Positions 50,619 through 59,642 of a stretch of 64,000 nt of DNA are shown piece after piece. Below the pieces are notes generated by a model, which was not told the origin of the DNA, searched no databases, and was given only the letters and a program-made list of their open reading frames with translations. The translations under genes were made by a program, and so were the position numbers. Each line of letters opens with the position of its first letter. Position 1 is the first letter of the stretch. The stretch is from positions 62,001-126,000 of the forward strand of contig RZUM01000006.1 in assembly GCA_004193205.1 (NCBI GenBank), given 5' to 3'. The DNA is from Gordonia sediminis. GTDB taxonomy: Bacteria > Actinomycetota > Actinomycetes > Mycobacteriales > Mycobacteriaceae.

Positions 50619-51710
50619 ATGAGCACAACAGCACCGATCCGGTCGCAGCGGTGGACCCGCACCGACTGGTTGCACGCCGGCATCCAGATGGCGGTGGTCG
50701 CCGCCATGCACATCGTCGGGTTCGGCGTCCTGTTCGCCGTCATCGTCCCGCACGACTACAACCTCGGCACGCAGGTCTTCAGCGCCGGCCTCGGTTTCAC
50801 GGCGTACGCCTTCGGCCTTCGGCACGCCTTCGACGCCGACCACATCGCCGCGATCGACAACACCACCCGCAAGCTGATGAGCGACGGGAAACGGCCCAAG
50901 TCGGTCGGCTTCTGGTTCGCCATGGGTCACGCGACGATCGTGTTCGCGCTGGCCCTGCTGGTCATCGGCGGGGCACGCGCCGTCACCACCCTGACCGACG
51001 AACAGTCGCCGGTGCGACAGACCCTGGGCACCGTCAGCATCCTGGCATCGGGCACGTTCCTCTATCTGATCGCGCTGATCAACGTCGTCGCCCTCATGGG
51101 GATATGGCGGGTATACCGGTCACTGCGCGCCGGCCGGTTCGACCACGACGAACTCGAACAGGCCCTCGACGGGCGTGGTGTCTTGTCCCGACTGCTCGGG
51201 CCGGTGATGCGCCGGATCAAACACCCGATCCAGGTGTATCCGGTCGGTGTCCTGTTCGGACTCGGCTTCGACACCGCCACCGAGGTCGCCCTGCTCGCAC
51301 TCGCCGGCACCGGCGCCGTCGCCGGACTCCCCTGGTACGCGATCCTGGTGCTGCCGCTGTTGTTCGCCTCCGGGATGAGCCTGATGGACACCCTCGACGG
51401 CATGTTCATGACCGTCGCCTACGACTGGGCGTTCGCGCATCCGGTGCGCAAGATCTATTACAACCTGACCATCACCGCCCTCTCGGTCGCAGTGGCCATG
51501 CTCATCGGCACGATCGAGCTGGTGACCGTGCTGCACGACAAGATGGGCTGGGACGACGGAGTCACCACGTGGATCAGCGGACTCGATCTCAACACCGCGG
51601 GCATCGCCATCGTCGTCATGTTCGTCGTCGCGTGGGTCGTCGCCGTCGCCTACTGGAAACTCGCCAAAGTGGAGCACCGCTGGACCGTCCCCGAGCCCAC
51701 CGAACCCTGA
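50619..51710 (+). CDS. NiCoT family cobalt/nickel transporter
   Basis: A 363-residue permease with about eight TM helices and the NiCoT signatures RHAFDADHIAAIDNTTRK (metal-binding helix) and FGLGFDTATEVALLA, plus GMSLMDTLDGMFM. Because a cobalamin riboswitch precedes it, cobalt uptake for B12 is more likely than nickel uptake. It is monocistronic: the next gene (metallothionein-like) begins 72 bp later with its own promoter. The aerobic cobalamin gene cobF is in the same window. Confidence 0.93.
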   Translation: MSTTAPIRSQRWTRTDWLHAGIQMAVVAAMHIVGFGVLFAVIVPHDYNLGTQVFSAGLGFTAYAFGLRHAFDADHIAAIDNTTRKLMSDGKRPKSVGFWFAMGHATIVFALALLVIGGARAVTTLTDEQSPVRQTLGTVSILASGTFLYLIALINVVALMGIWRVYRSLRAGRFDHDELEQALDGRGVLSRLLGPVMRRIKHPIQVYPVGVLFGLGFDTATEVALLALAGTGAVAGLPWYAILVLPLLFASGMSLMDTLDGMFMTVAYDWAFAHPVRKIYYNLTITALSVAVAMLIGTIELVTVLHDKMGWDDGVTTWISGLDLNTAGIAIVVMFVVAWVVAVAYWKLAKVEHRWTVPEPTEP

Positions 51711-51768
51711 TCTGACGAACCGGCGACCGCGCCCAACGAAAGGCGTCGACCGGCGTGATCTGCGGCGA

Positions 51769-51774
51769 TAAACT
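51769..51774 (+). promoter_or_regulatory. -10 element of leaderless metallothionein-like gene
   Basis: TAAACT (TANNNT type) ends 7 nt before the ATG at 51782, the exact distance for leaderless transcription. No ribosome site is seen. Confidence 0.5.
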
Positions 51775-51781
51775 CAGAACC

Positions 51782-51889
51782 ATGATGATCTCACCCAGCG
51801 CACCACGACCCGGCTGCGACAACCCGAACTGCACGTGCGAGAACTGCCAGTGCGGCGAGAACTGCACCTGCGGGTCGAAAGACGAATAG
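51782..51889 (+). CDS. Metallothionein-like cysteine-rich peptide (35 residues)
   Basis: Too short for usual gene calling. The 35-residue peptide has seven Cys in a C-x4-C-x-C-x2-C-x-C-x3-C-x-C series (GCDNPNCTCENCQC, then GENCTCGSKDE), a pattern typical of soft-metal (Cu(I), Zn(II), Cd(II)) clusters. There is no His. It sits between the cobalt transporter and the zinc-finger anti-sigma-like gene, within a copper-handling region. TAAACT at -7 from ATG fits leaderless expression. It differs from mycobacterial MymT in sequence. Metal and role are inferred. Confidence 0.72.
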   Translation: MMISPSAPRPGCDNPNCTCENCQCGENCTCGSKDE

Positions 51890-51944
51890 ACCCGGAACCA
51901 CACACCGGTCCGGTGCGACCAATCCTGCGGAGGAGCAGTCGCAC

Positions 51945-52043
51945 ATGGCCGAGATCTGGACTTGTCAACACGATGACCGACGGGTGAGCCGGGCATCGGT
52001 GAGTTGGCGTGACCGCAGGGGTGGGTCATCATCGTGGGGATGA
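51945..52043 (+). CDS. Small ORF coupled to the anti-sigma-like gene
   Basis: A 32-residue reading frame with GGAGGAG 9 nt upstream of ATG 51945. It contains one Cys and one His (TCQHDD) and a basic tail, and its TGA overlaps the ATG of the downstream gene (ATGA at 52040-52043). The excellent ribosome site and overlap suggest real translation, with a coupling role for the downstream gene. Confidence 0.45.
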   Translation: MAEIWTCQHDDRRVSRASVSWRDRRGGSSSWG

Positions 52044-52726
52044 GATGTGAGGTGGCCCGAGAAGCGCTGTCGGCTCGGCTCGACGGCGAGTATGAGGGCG
52101 TCCCCGCCGCGCGGGTGGACGAGCACCTCGAGGAGTGCTCGGAGTGCTGTGCCTGGTACATCCGGGCCGATACTCAGGCCTCCTCGCTGGGGGCACTCGG
52201 TGGGACGCGGTCCGACGATCTCACCGCATCGATCCTCGCCGGCGTCGGTGTCACCCCGGTGTCGCGTGCCGTACAGACCCGGGAACTACTGCGTCGCAAC
52301 CTCGTCCGTGCGGGTCTGACGGTGTGCGGCTGCGGGCAGATCGGTGTCGCGATGGCACAGATGGCCGGCTACGACTTCGGCATGTCTCCGACATCCGCCG
52401 CTCACGTGCTCAACGAGACCACGGCCTGGGCCATGGCGTTGGGCGTCGGCATGATCGTCGCGGCCTGGTGGCGACCGGCCCGCGCCGGGCTCCTCGTGGT
52501 GCTCACCGTCTTCACCGCCGTCCTCGCCGGCTACGTCGTGCACGACGCCGTCACCGACACCATCACCGCGGCCCGGATCGCATCCCACCTGCCCGTGCTG
52601 CTCGGCCTCGTCTTCGCGGCGCTCGCGGTCCGGCGCCCCGGCGACGACTCTCCGACGACGATCGGCGCAGGCGACCCGCGTCACGGTCAGGCGGACGCGG
52701 TCGTCAGCCATCACCCCGCGGCCTGA
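52040..52726 (+). CDS. Zinc-finger anti-sigma-like membrane protein
   Basis: A 228-residue protein. The N-terminal CEVAREALSARLDGEYEG and HLEECSECCAWY (the HxxxCxxC zinc motif at about residues 31-37) form an anti-sigma zf-HC2 domain, followed by four hydrophobic helices (about 80-200). Such proteins hold an ECF sigma factor at the membrane. The SigC-like sigma at 59643 in the same window is an attractive partner but is 7 kb away; the pairing is inferred. ATG 52040 overlaps the small ORF stop, and this position gives the canonical M-x-C-x4-EAL start; GTG 52034 is an alternative. Confidence 0.75.
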   Translation: MRCEVAREALSARLDGEYEGVPAARVDEHLEECSECCAWYIRADTQASSLGALGGTRSDDLTASILAGVGVTPVSRAVQTRELLRRNLVRAGLTVCGCGQIGVAMAQMAGYDFGMSPTSAAHVLNETTAWAMALGVGMIVAAWWRPARAGLLVVLTVFTAVLAGYVVHDAVTDTITAARIASHLPVLLGLVFAALAVRRPGDDSPTTIGAGDPRHGQADAVVSHHPAA

Positions 52727-52770
52727 TCCGCACCGATCCCGCCTCTGCTCCCCGACACCCGGCGAGAGCC

Positions 52771-53433
52771 TCACACCATGTCGAAGAACATGATCGACAT
52801 GCCCGCCGCCATGAGGACCTGGCAGATCTCGCCGGGATGGGTCAGCAACGACGACGGGTGTTCGGCAGCCTGTCGTCGGGAGAAGTAGACGTAAAGCCAC
52901 ACGACCGCGGCGAGGACGAAGCCGATCCCGAGGGCCACGTTGATCGGCTCGACATAACCGGGTTCGGCGCCGGCGTGCGCCGTCATCGCATCGCCGGTAC
53001 CCGCGTGTCCCATGTCCATCCCGGCCATGCCGGAGCCGTGGGCGCCGTCGTGCCCCATCTCCATGTCGCCGGACTGTGTGTGCCCTGGCAGGATCGTCGC
53101 GTTCATCACCGCGTACATCCAGGCCATCGCCGACATCATCACCACGTGATAGAGGTCGGCGGCCCGTTCTGTCCACGTGTGTGCCCAGGCCACGCTCGCC
53201 ACCAGGAACCAGACCGCAGAGAGGAGAAAGAACACCATCGGCGGGACGGTCGCCCAACTCAAGCTGAACGGCCACGCCATCACCAGCATGGCGGCCGACA
53301 TGATCACGTGGAGCACGTGGCCGACCTGGCCGTACCACGGCATCCGATGTGACCAGAACGAGAACAGGCACTCGACGATGGCGAGGCCGAACAGCAGGGT
53401 GACCACCCACCGCAGCAGCAGGTCCTCGATCAC
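52771..53433 (-). CDS. DUF5134 membrane protein 2, Met/His-rich
   Basis: A 220-residue paralogue of the protein at 47462. About five helices; between helices 4 and 5 is a Met/His cluster (ATILPGHTQSGDMEMGHDG, GMAGMDMGHAG) that is a likely copper-binding site. GTG 53433 overlaps the PepSY gene's stop by 4 bp (GTGA), fixing the start and showing an operon. Convergent with the anti-sigma-like gene across 44 bp. Confidence 0.82.
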   Translation of the reverse strand: MIEDLLLRWVVTLLFGLAIVECLFSFWSHRMPWYGQVGHVLHVIMSAAMLVMAWPFSLSWATVPPMVFFLLSAVWFLVASVAWAHTWTERAADLYHVVMMSAMAWMYAVMNATILPGHTQSGDMEMGHDGAHGSGMAGMDMGHAGTGDAMTAHAGAEPGYVEPINVALGIGFVLAAVVWLYVYFSRRQAAEHPSSLLTHPGEICQVLMAAGMSIMFFDMV

Positions 53434-54887
53434 CGGATCACCTCTGTTGCGTTCCTGTGTGATCCGATCAGACCCCAGACGGCATCGACCACCACGAAGA
53501 GGACCAGTGGGATGCCGAACAGTGGCACGAACCAGCCGATGGCCGCGATCGCGACCACCACCGCGACCGCCTCGCCGGGCCTCAGGGTCGTCAACGCTCC
53601 GCGTCGCGGCGCGACCGGCACTGTGCGGTGCGACGATCTGGTCGGACGACGACGCCACCACATCAGGTATCCGCGGACGATGACCGTGACGAGGCCGACC
53701 GCGAGCAGCGCCAGCACGATCTGGTTGACCAGTCCGAACAGCACTCCCATGTGGGCGTTGATCGCCCAGCTGGTCATCTTGGCCATGAACGGCCATTGTG
53801 CGAAGTCCACGCGATCGACGATCTGATACGTGTCCGGGTCGACGGCCACGGCATCGAAGCGGGTCGGAGCGTCGCGCTTGTTCTCCTTCACGACCCACGC
53901 CGCGCCGGGCTCCGACGGTGGGGTGAGGTTCATCGGGCCTTGCAGTCCGGCCACCTGGGCGGTCCGCACCACGGCGTCGACTCCCTCGACACGGTCCCCC
54001 TCCGACGATGGGCCGCCGGCCCCACCGTGATCGTGGCCGTCGTGCCCGGTGTCCTCGGTATCCGGCTCGGCCACCGAGGTCGAGACCGACGGCGTCGTCC
54101 ATGACATCCCGGACCGCAGATCCGCGATATTCGCACCGGCATGGCGTGACCAACTCAGACCCGATGCGGCCAGCACGATCAATCCGACGACGATCCACAC
54201 ACCGACCGCACCGTGCCAGCTGAGGGTCCGCCGCCGGGTCGGGCCGTCCCGGTCGGCCACCAGCAACCGGCGGAGCTTTCCGGTTCTGCGCCGGTATCCG
54301 ATCCAGAGCAGCAATCCGCCGAGGGCGACCACCCACAACCAGCTGGCCGCCAACTCGCTGTAGTTGCGACCGATCTCCCCCAAGTGCAGGGTGCGATGCA
54401 ACGCGTCGAACCAGGCGCGGACCGGCAGCCATTGGCCATAGGTGGTCAGCGCACCTCGCACCTCACCGGTATAAGGATCGACGAACACGGTCCGGCCGTA
54501 GTCGGCGGGTACGTCGTCGACCGCGAGGACCACCCGGGTCGTGTCGTCGGCGGCGGTCGCCGGCGTGATCGCGGTGATGGCGCCCTCCGGATGGGACGAC
54601 CGCGCCGCCGCGATCTGCTCACCGAGCGGTATCCGCTGGGTGCCGACGTGGTCGACCGTCAGCTCGTGGCGGTAGACCGCCGCGTCGATCTGCGGAATGA
54701 CCGCATACAGCAGACCGGTCACCGCCGCCACGAGGATGAAGGGTCCGATCAGGATCCCGGCGTAGAAGTGCCAGCGCAGCAACAGCGGCCGCCATCGGTT
54801 CGGAGCGCCGCGGTCGGCCGTTGGGCGCGCGGGCTCCGGTGAGGGTGTTGGCGCGGGCCCGGTGTCGGTGGGCGGCGTCGCGGTCAC
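53430..54887 (-). CDS. PepSY-associated TM protein
   Basis: A 485-residue protein with four main TM helices and two PepSY-type periplasmic segments. RWHFYAGILIGPFILVAAVTGLLY and WFDALHRTLHLGEIGRNYSELAASW are the family signature (W/H residues around a possible heme or metal site). A His/Asp cluster (DTGHDGHDHGGAG) lies in the loop, and MTSWAINAHMG near the end. GTG 54887 is supported by AGGGAG 6 nt upstream. Related proteins (PiuB/FsqB-type) act in metal reduction or uptake. In this locus a role in copper handling is inferred. Confidence 0.85.
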   Translation of the reverse strand: MTATPPTDTGPAPTPSPEPARPTADRGAPNRWRPLLLRWHFYAGILIGPFILVAAVTGLLYAVIPQIDAAVYRHELTVDHVGTQRIPLGEQIAAARSSHPEGAITAITPATAADDTTRVVLAVDDVPADYGRTVFVDPYTGEVRGALTTYGQWLPVRAWFDALHRTLHLGEIGRNYSELAASWLWVVALGGLLLWIGYRRRTGKLRRLLVADRDGPTRRRTLSWHGAVGVWIVVGLIVLAASGLSWSRHAGANIADLRSGMSWTTPSVSTSVAEPDTEDTGHDGHDHGGAGGPSSEGDRVEGVDAVVRTAQVAGLQGPMNLTPPSEPGAAWVVKENKRDAPTRFDAVAVDPDTYQIVDRVDFAQWPFMAKMTSWAINAHMGVLFGLVNQIVLALLAVGLVTVIVRGYLMWWRRRPTRSSHRTVPVAPRRGALTTLRPGEAVAVVVAIAAIGWFVPLFGIPLVLFVVVDAVWGLIGSHRNATEVIR

Positions 54888-55108
54888 TCGATCTCCCTGA
54901 GGGTCTGGATGGCCGGCACGAGCCATCGGTGGCGGCGCCGATTCGTCCGGCGTTCTCACCAGTGGTCGGACCGCTCGCCGACCTGGTTCCCACGAAGCGA
55001 CCGAGCAGACCGGAAGCGCGGTTGGGAGGCAACGACGACGCGTCGTAGTCTGGACGGGCGACCTCTGCGAACGCTGCAGGTCAAAGGAACAATGGTTACG
55101 TAGGTCAC

Positions 55109-57100
55109 ATGTCTGTTTCAGCACTCCGGCCGTCTCGGCCCGCCGCGTCGACGGTGATCGTCGGTGCGACCGCCATCGGCGCGCTCGGCCTCGTCGTCTA
55201 CTCGCTGATCTCGGGGTCGTCGAGGTTCGTCGAGACCGGCGACGGCTTCCCCGGATGGTTCACGGCCGTGGCGACGCCGCTCGGGTTCTTCGTGGGTTCC
55301 TTCCTCGGCGCGCTCGTCTTCGGTGCGCTGGCCTACGTCGTGCTCTGCGCTCGCCCGGAGAAGGACGGCACGATCGGGGTCGAGACGTTCCGCGCTCACC
55401 GCATCGTCGAGTGGGCGGCGCCGGTCTGGCTGCTCGTCTGCGCGGTCATGGTGGTCGTCACCGCCGCCGATCGCTCGGGCGTACCGGTGGGCACCCTGCT
55501 CACCAACGCCGGCACGATGGCAGTCATCGACGCCTCCGAGCAGTCGGTCGCCTGGATCGTCGCCGGCTGTTTCGCGCTGATCATCACCATCGTGATGCGG
55601 CTCAAGCTGACGTGGGTGAGCCATGCGTTGATGCTGATCCCGGGGTTCATCGCAGCCGTCACGCTGCCGGTCGCCGGCAATGCGGGTCAGGGCCCGAATC
55701 ACGACTACACGACCAGCGCAGTCATCGTCTTCGCCGCGGCCGTGGCCGCGATGATCGGCCTGAAGATCGCCGCCGCGGTCACCGTCGGCCGTGACACCCC
55801 GCCCACCGACCGGCCCGCGGTGGCCCGTCGCGTGCTCGGCGTCGCCATCGCCCTGGAATCGATCGGCGTCGTGTACGGCGCGTTGCTGCTCACCTTCCTG
55901 GTGCCGCTGTCGCAGTTCGCGACGACGGCCTACGGACGGTGGTCACTCGTCGCCGCGGCACTGCTGGTCGCCGGGCTGATCGTCGACATCGTGGCCTGGC
56001 GCCGGGTCCGGGGCACGGATGCGCTGCCGCTCTCGACAGGTACGTCGCTCATGGCCGGCGCGGCCCTGGCCACCCTGCTGTCGGCGGCCCTGGCCGCCAT
56101 GGCGACACGTACCGCTCCCGGCCTACTGCTGCACGAGTTCACCGCTTGGGATGTGTTCCTCGGCTACGAGCTGCCCGACCCGCCGACGGTGGCGACGCTT
56201 GCGCTCGACTGGCGCGTCGACATGTTCCTGGGGGTCGGCGCGATCGTGCTGGGCGCCGCCTATGTGGTCGGCGTCGTGCGGCTGCGGCGACAAGGCGTCG
56301 AGTGGTCGATGGGCCGTACCGCGTCGTGGCTCGCCGGTTGTGTGGCGCTGCTGATCGTGACGTCGTCGGGGGTGCGGACCTACGGAATGGCGATGTTCAG
56401 CGTGCACATGGCCGAGCACATGGCGCTCAACATGTTCGTCCCGGTCCTGCTGGTGCTCGGCGCCCCTGTGACGCTGGCACTACGGGTCTTCCCGACCGCG
56501 CAGCACGGCGCGCTGCCCGGCCCGCGGGAGTGGATCGTCTGGATGGTGCACTCCCGGTTCACGCAGATCCTGACCAATCCGGTCGTCGCGCTGCTGATCT
56601 TCGTGCTGTCGCTCTACGGCGTGTACTTCACGAGCCTGTTCGACACCCTCGCGCGGTATCACTGGGGCCATGACTTGATGAGCCTGCACTTCCTGATCAC
56701 CGGCTATCTGTTCTATTGGGTGATCATCGGCACCGACCCGGGCCCCAAACGCCTGCCCTACCTCGCCCGGCTCGGCCTGTTGCTGGCGGTCATGCCGTTC
56801 CACGCGTTCTTCGGGATCGCGACGATGACGATGAACTCGATCATCGGCGGCACCTTCTACCAGTACCTGGACCTGCCGTGGCTCGACGATCTGTCCCGCG
56901 ACCAGTTCCTCGGTGGCGCGATCGCGTGGGGTTCCAGCGAAGTGCCCGCGGTGCTCGTGGTGATCGCGTTGGTCAGCCAGTGGGCCGGTCAGGATCGGCG
57001 TCAGGCCAAGCAGCAGGATCGTCGCGTGGACGTCTACCACGACGACGAGCTCGAGGCCTACAACCGGATGCTGGCGGAGATGTCGCGCGACCGGAGCTGA
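55109..57100 (+). CDS. CopD-CtaG fusion membrane protein (Rv0102-like)
   Basis: A 663-residue polytopic protein: CopD-type helices (residues about 10-330), then a caa3_CtaG domain with VHMAEHMALNMFVPVLLVLGAP (His-rich helix), YHWGHDLMSLHFLITGYLFYW and GTFYQYLDLPW. CtaG inserts copper into cytochrome c oxidase. The gene order of this fusion next to a ctpB-like ATPase repeats Rv0102-Rv0103c of M. tuberculosis. It is divergent from the PepSY gene (222 bp between them, with no motif I recognise) and ends 4 bp from the convergent ATPase gene. Confidence 0.9.
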   Translation: MSVSALRPSRPAASTVIVGATAIGALGLVVYSLISGSSRFVETGDGFPGWFTAVATPLGFFVGSFLGALVFGALAYVVLCARPEKDGTIGVETFRAHRIVEWAAPVWLLVCAVMVVVTAADRSGVPVGTLLTNAGTMAVIDASEQSVAWIVAGCFALIITIVMRLKLTWVSHALMLIPGFIAAVTLPVAGNAGQGPNHDYTTSAVIVFAAAVAAMIGLKIAAAVTVGRDTPPTDRPAVARRVLGVAIALESIGVVYGALLLTFLVPLSQFATTAYGRWSLVAAALLVAGLIVDIVAWRRVRGTDALPLSTGTSLMAGAALATLLSAALAAMATRTAPGLLLHEFTAWDVFLGYELPDPPTVATLALDWRVDMFLGVGAIVLGAAYVVGVVRLRRQGVEWSMGRTASWLAGCVALLIVTSSGVRTYGMAMFSVHMAEHMALNMFVPVLLVLGAPVTLALRVFPTAQHGALPGPREWIVWMVHSRFTQILTNPVVALLIFVLSLYGVYFTSLFDTLARYHWGHDLMSLHFLITGYLFYWVIIGTDPGPKRLPYLARLGLLLAVMPFHAFFGIATMTMNSIIGGTFYQYLDLPWLDDLSRDQFLGGAIAWGSSEVPAVLVVIALVSQWAGQDRRQAKQQDRRVDVYHDDELEAYNRMLAEMSRDRS

Positions 57101-57104
57101 ACCA

Positions 57105-59369
57105 TCAGTTCCCTTCCCAGCGCGATTCGCCGGCGTAGCGACGCAGCCGCAGGCTGTTCCACACCACGAAGAACGATGAGAACGCCATCGCCGCGCCGGC
57201 GATCAGCGGGTTCAGCAGCCCGGCGGCCGCGATCGGGATGGCCGCGACGTTGTAGCCGAACGCCCACAGCATGTTGGTGCGGATGGTGTGCCGTGTGGCG
57301 CGGGCCAGCCCGAGCGCCTCGACGACGCTGCCCAGGTCGTTGCGGACCAGGATGATGTCGGCGGCGGCGATCGCGACGTCGGTGCCGCGGCCGATGGCCA
57401 GCCCCAGGTCGGCGGTGGCCAGGGCGGGGCCGTCGTTGATACCGTCACCGACCATCGCGACGACGCGCCCTTCACCGCGCAACCGTTCGATGCGGGCGAC
57501 CTTCTCGCTCGGCAGGACCTCGGCGAGGACCTCGTCGATCCCCACCTCGTCGGCCACGGCCTGCGCGGCGGCGGCGTTGTCGCCGGTCACCATCAGCGTC
57601 CGGATGCCGAGGCGGCGCAGCTCGGCGATCGTCGGCGCCGCCGAATCCTTGACGGTGTCGGACACCGCGATCGCACCGCACACCGCACCGTCGATCGCCA
57701 CATAGACGACGGTGCGGCCATGCTGCTCCGCGTCACGCCGGGCCCGAGCAAGATCGGCCGCGACGGCGATCCCACGCGCCACCCAGCGCGGCGAACCCAC
57801 GACGACCCGGCGTCCGTCGACCACACCGGACACCCCCTTACCGGCGTCGGCGACGAACTCATGGACCTCGGGGCGCGCATCGGCTGTCGTGGCGTCGACG
57901 ATCGCCTTCGCGACCGCGTGCTCGGAGGCGGCCTCGACCGCGGCGGCCGTCGCCAGCACGTCGTCGGCGTCGTGGCCCGCGGCGACGAAGGTGCCGACGA
58001 CGGTCAGCTCACCGCGGGTGATGGTGCCGGTCTTGTCGAACACGATCGTGTCGATCTCGCGGGACGCGTCGAGCGCATGGTGGCCCTTGAGGAAGATGCC
58101 GAGCTGGGCGCCGCGACCGGAGGCGACCATGAGCGCAGTCGGGGTCGCCAGGCCGAGCGCGCAGGGGCACGCGATGACCAGGACCGCCAGTCCCGCGGCG
58201 AAGGCCTTGTCCGCGTCCGCACCGGCCAGCAGCCACGCGCCCACCGTCGCGATGGCGATCAGGATGACGACAGGCACGAAGACCCCGGCGATGCGGTCGG
58301 CGAGCCGCTGCGCCTTCGCCTTGCCGCTCTGTGCCTCCTCGACCAGCCGCACCATCGCGGCGAACTGGGTGTCGTCGCCGACCTTGGCGGCCTCCACGAC
58401 GAGCCGGCCGTTCAGCGAGACGGTGCCGCCGATGACGCTGTCGCCCTCCGCGACGTCGGTCGGGCGGGACTCGCCGGTCATCGCGCTCATGTCGATCGAC
58501 GCGGCACCCGACATCACCAGTCCGTCGGCCGCGATGGTCTCGCCGGGCCGCACCACGAACCGCTGGTTCTCCTTGAGTTCCTCGACGGGCAGCCGCATCT
58601 CGGTGCCGTCGGACAGCAGCACGGACACGTCCTTGGCGCCGAGGGCGGCGAGGGCACGCAAGGCACCCCCGGCGCGCGAGCGGGCCCGCGCCTCGAAATA
58701 GCGTCCGGCCAGCACGAACACCGTCACACCGGCGGCCACTTCGAGGTAGATCGAGTCGCTGCCGAGGATCGCCTGCCACACGCCGTCGTCGGACGTCGGC
58801 GGCTGGTCGCCGAACATGGAGATCAGTGACCAGACCGTCGCCGCCAGCACACCGACCGAGATCAGCGTCTCCATGGACAGCGCGCCGACCCGCAGATTGC
58901 GCGCGGCCACCTTGTAGAACGGCCACGCGCACCACGTCAGGATGGGGGCGGCGAGTGCTATCAATATCCACTGCCAGCCGGTGATGCGGGTGGCAGGGAC
59001 CGTCGCGAACATGATCGACAGGTCCGCGAGCGGCACGAACAACACGAGGGCGACGACGAGGCGGCGGAAGATGGAGGCCGCGTAGCGCCGGTCGGGGTCG
59101 TCGTCGGGGTCGAATGCCGCGCGAACGCGTTCGGTCGCCGCATAACCGGCCGTGTCCACGACCGAACACAGATCGTCGACACCCAGCGAGTCCGGAGCGT
59201 CGATCGTCGCCACCCGTGTGGCGTAGTTCACCGACGCGTGGACACCCTCGACCTTGTTGAGTTTGCGTTCCACGCGTGCCGCGCAGGCGCCACAACTCAT
59301 ACCCGACACATCGAGTTCCACACGTTTCGTATGGTCAGACCCGATCTGTCCCGAGATGGCGGTTGCCAC
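57105..59369 (-). CDS. ctpB: P1B-type copper-transporting ATPase (CtpB/CopA-like)
   Basis: A 754-residue heavy-metal ATPase. The N-terminal HMA domain has [14 protein letters not shown]; the A-domain TMTGES motif reads [12 protein letters not shown]; the metal-binding CPC is in [15 protein letters not shown]; the phosphorylated Asp is in [22 protein letters not shown] (HP), [11 protein letters not shown] and NMLWAFGYN complete the Cu(I) pattern. Copper export or delivery to the envelope. GTG 59369 is preferred because GGGAGG lies 4-5 nt upstream; GTG 59387 is possible. Convergent with the CopD-CtaG gene, as in Rv0102/Rv0103c. Confidence 0.93.
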   Translation of the reverse strand: MATAISGQIGSDHTKRVELDVSGMSCGACAARVERKLNKVEGVHASVNYATRVATIDAPDSLGVDDLCSVVDTAGYAATERVRAAFDPDDDPDRRYAASIFRRLVVALVLFVPLADLSIMFATVPATRITGWQWILIALAAPILTWCAWPFYKVAARNLRVGALSMETLISVGVLAATVWSLISMFGDQPPTSDDGVWQAILGSDSIYLEVAAGVTVFVLAGRYFEARARSRAGGALRALAALGAKDVSVLLSDGTEMRLPVEELKENQRFVVRPGETIAADGLVMSGAASIDMSAMTGESRPTDVAEGDSVIGGTVSLNGRLVVEAAKVGDDTQFAAMVRLVEEAQSGKAKAQRLADRIAGVFVPVVILIAIATVGAWLLAGADADKAFAAGLAVLVIACPCALGLATPTALMVASGRGAQLGIFLKGHHALDASREIDTIVFDKTGTITRGELTVVGTFVAAGHDADDVLATAAAVEAASEHAVAKAIVDATTADARPEVHEFVADAGKGVSGVVDGRRVVVGSPRWVARGIAVAADLARARRDAEQHGRTVVYVAIDGAVCGAIAVSDTVKDSAAPTIAELRRLGIRTLMVTGDNAAAAQAVADEVGIDEVLAEVLPSEKVARIERLRGEGRVVAMVGDGINDGPALATADLGLAIGRGTDVAIAAADIILVRNDLGSVVEALGLARATRHTIRTNMLWAFGYNVAAIPIAAAGLLNPLIAGAAMAFSSFFVVWNSLRLRRYAGESRWEGN

Positions 59370-59466
59370 CGTGCCTCCCACGTTCACTCATCGGCCCGTC
59401 CCTGCGGCAGACCTCTCTTCTTGGTACAGGTCGCAGGACCTGGTTGGAAAGTTCCCGTCGGCAGTG

Positions 59467-59626
59467 AGTGGTGCTGTTCATAAATTCGTCGGGGGATTCG
59501 GTGGAGCGATGGGCGACTGGCAAGGCGGAGGAGGGAGCGATGACAGCGTCATCGTGACCGACGACAACGCAGCCAGTCGTTCATCGAACGCCGAAAACCC
59601 CCTACGAATTTATGGACAGCACCACT
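59467..59626. mobile_element. MITE-like element, 160 bp, between ctpB and sigC
   Basis: Terminal inverted repeats of about 50 bp: the left end begins AGTGGTGCTGTTCATAAATT and the right end is the complement of AGTGGTGCTGTCCATAAATT, with similarity extending through CGT-GGGGG-TTCGG to the GCGACTGG/AACGACTGG region. The centre has a hairpin CGATGAC-agc-GTCATCG (59538-59554). It has no coding capacity, and no clear target duplication is seen. The remainder of 59388-59466 is unannotated. Confidence 0.7.
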
Positions 59627-59630
59627 AAGT

Positions 59631-59636
59631 TAGGGT
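59631..59636 (+). promoter_or_regulatory. Possible -10 element of the SigC-like gene
   Basis: TAGGGT (TANNNT) ends 6 nt before GTG 59643, compatible with a leaderless transcript. The element lies 4 bp from the end of the MITE-like repeat, so any -35 region is provided by the repeat. Confidence 0.4.
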
Positions 59637-59642
59637 TGGCCT

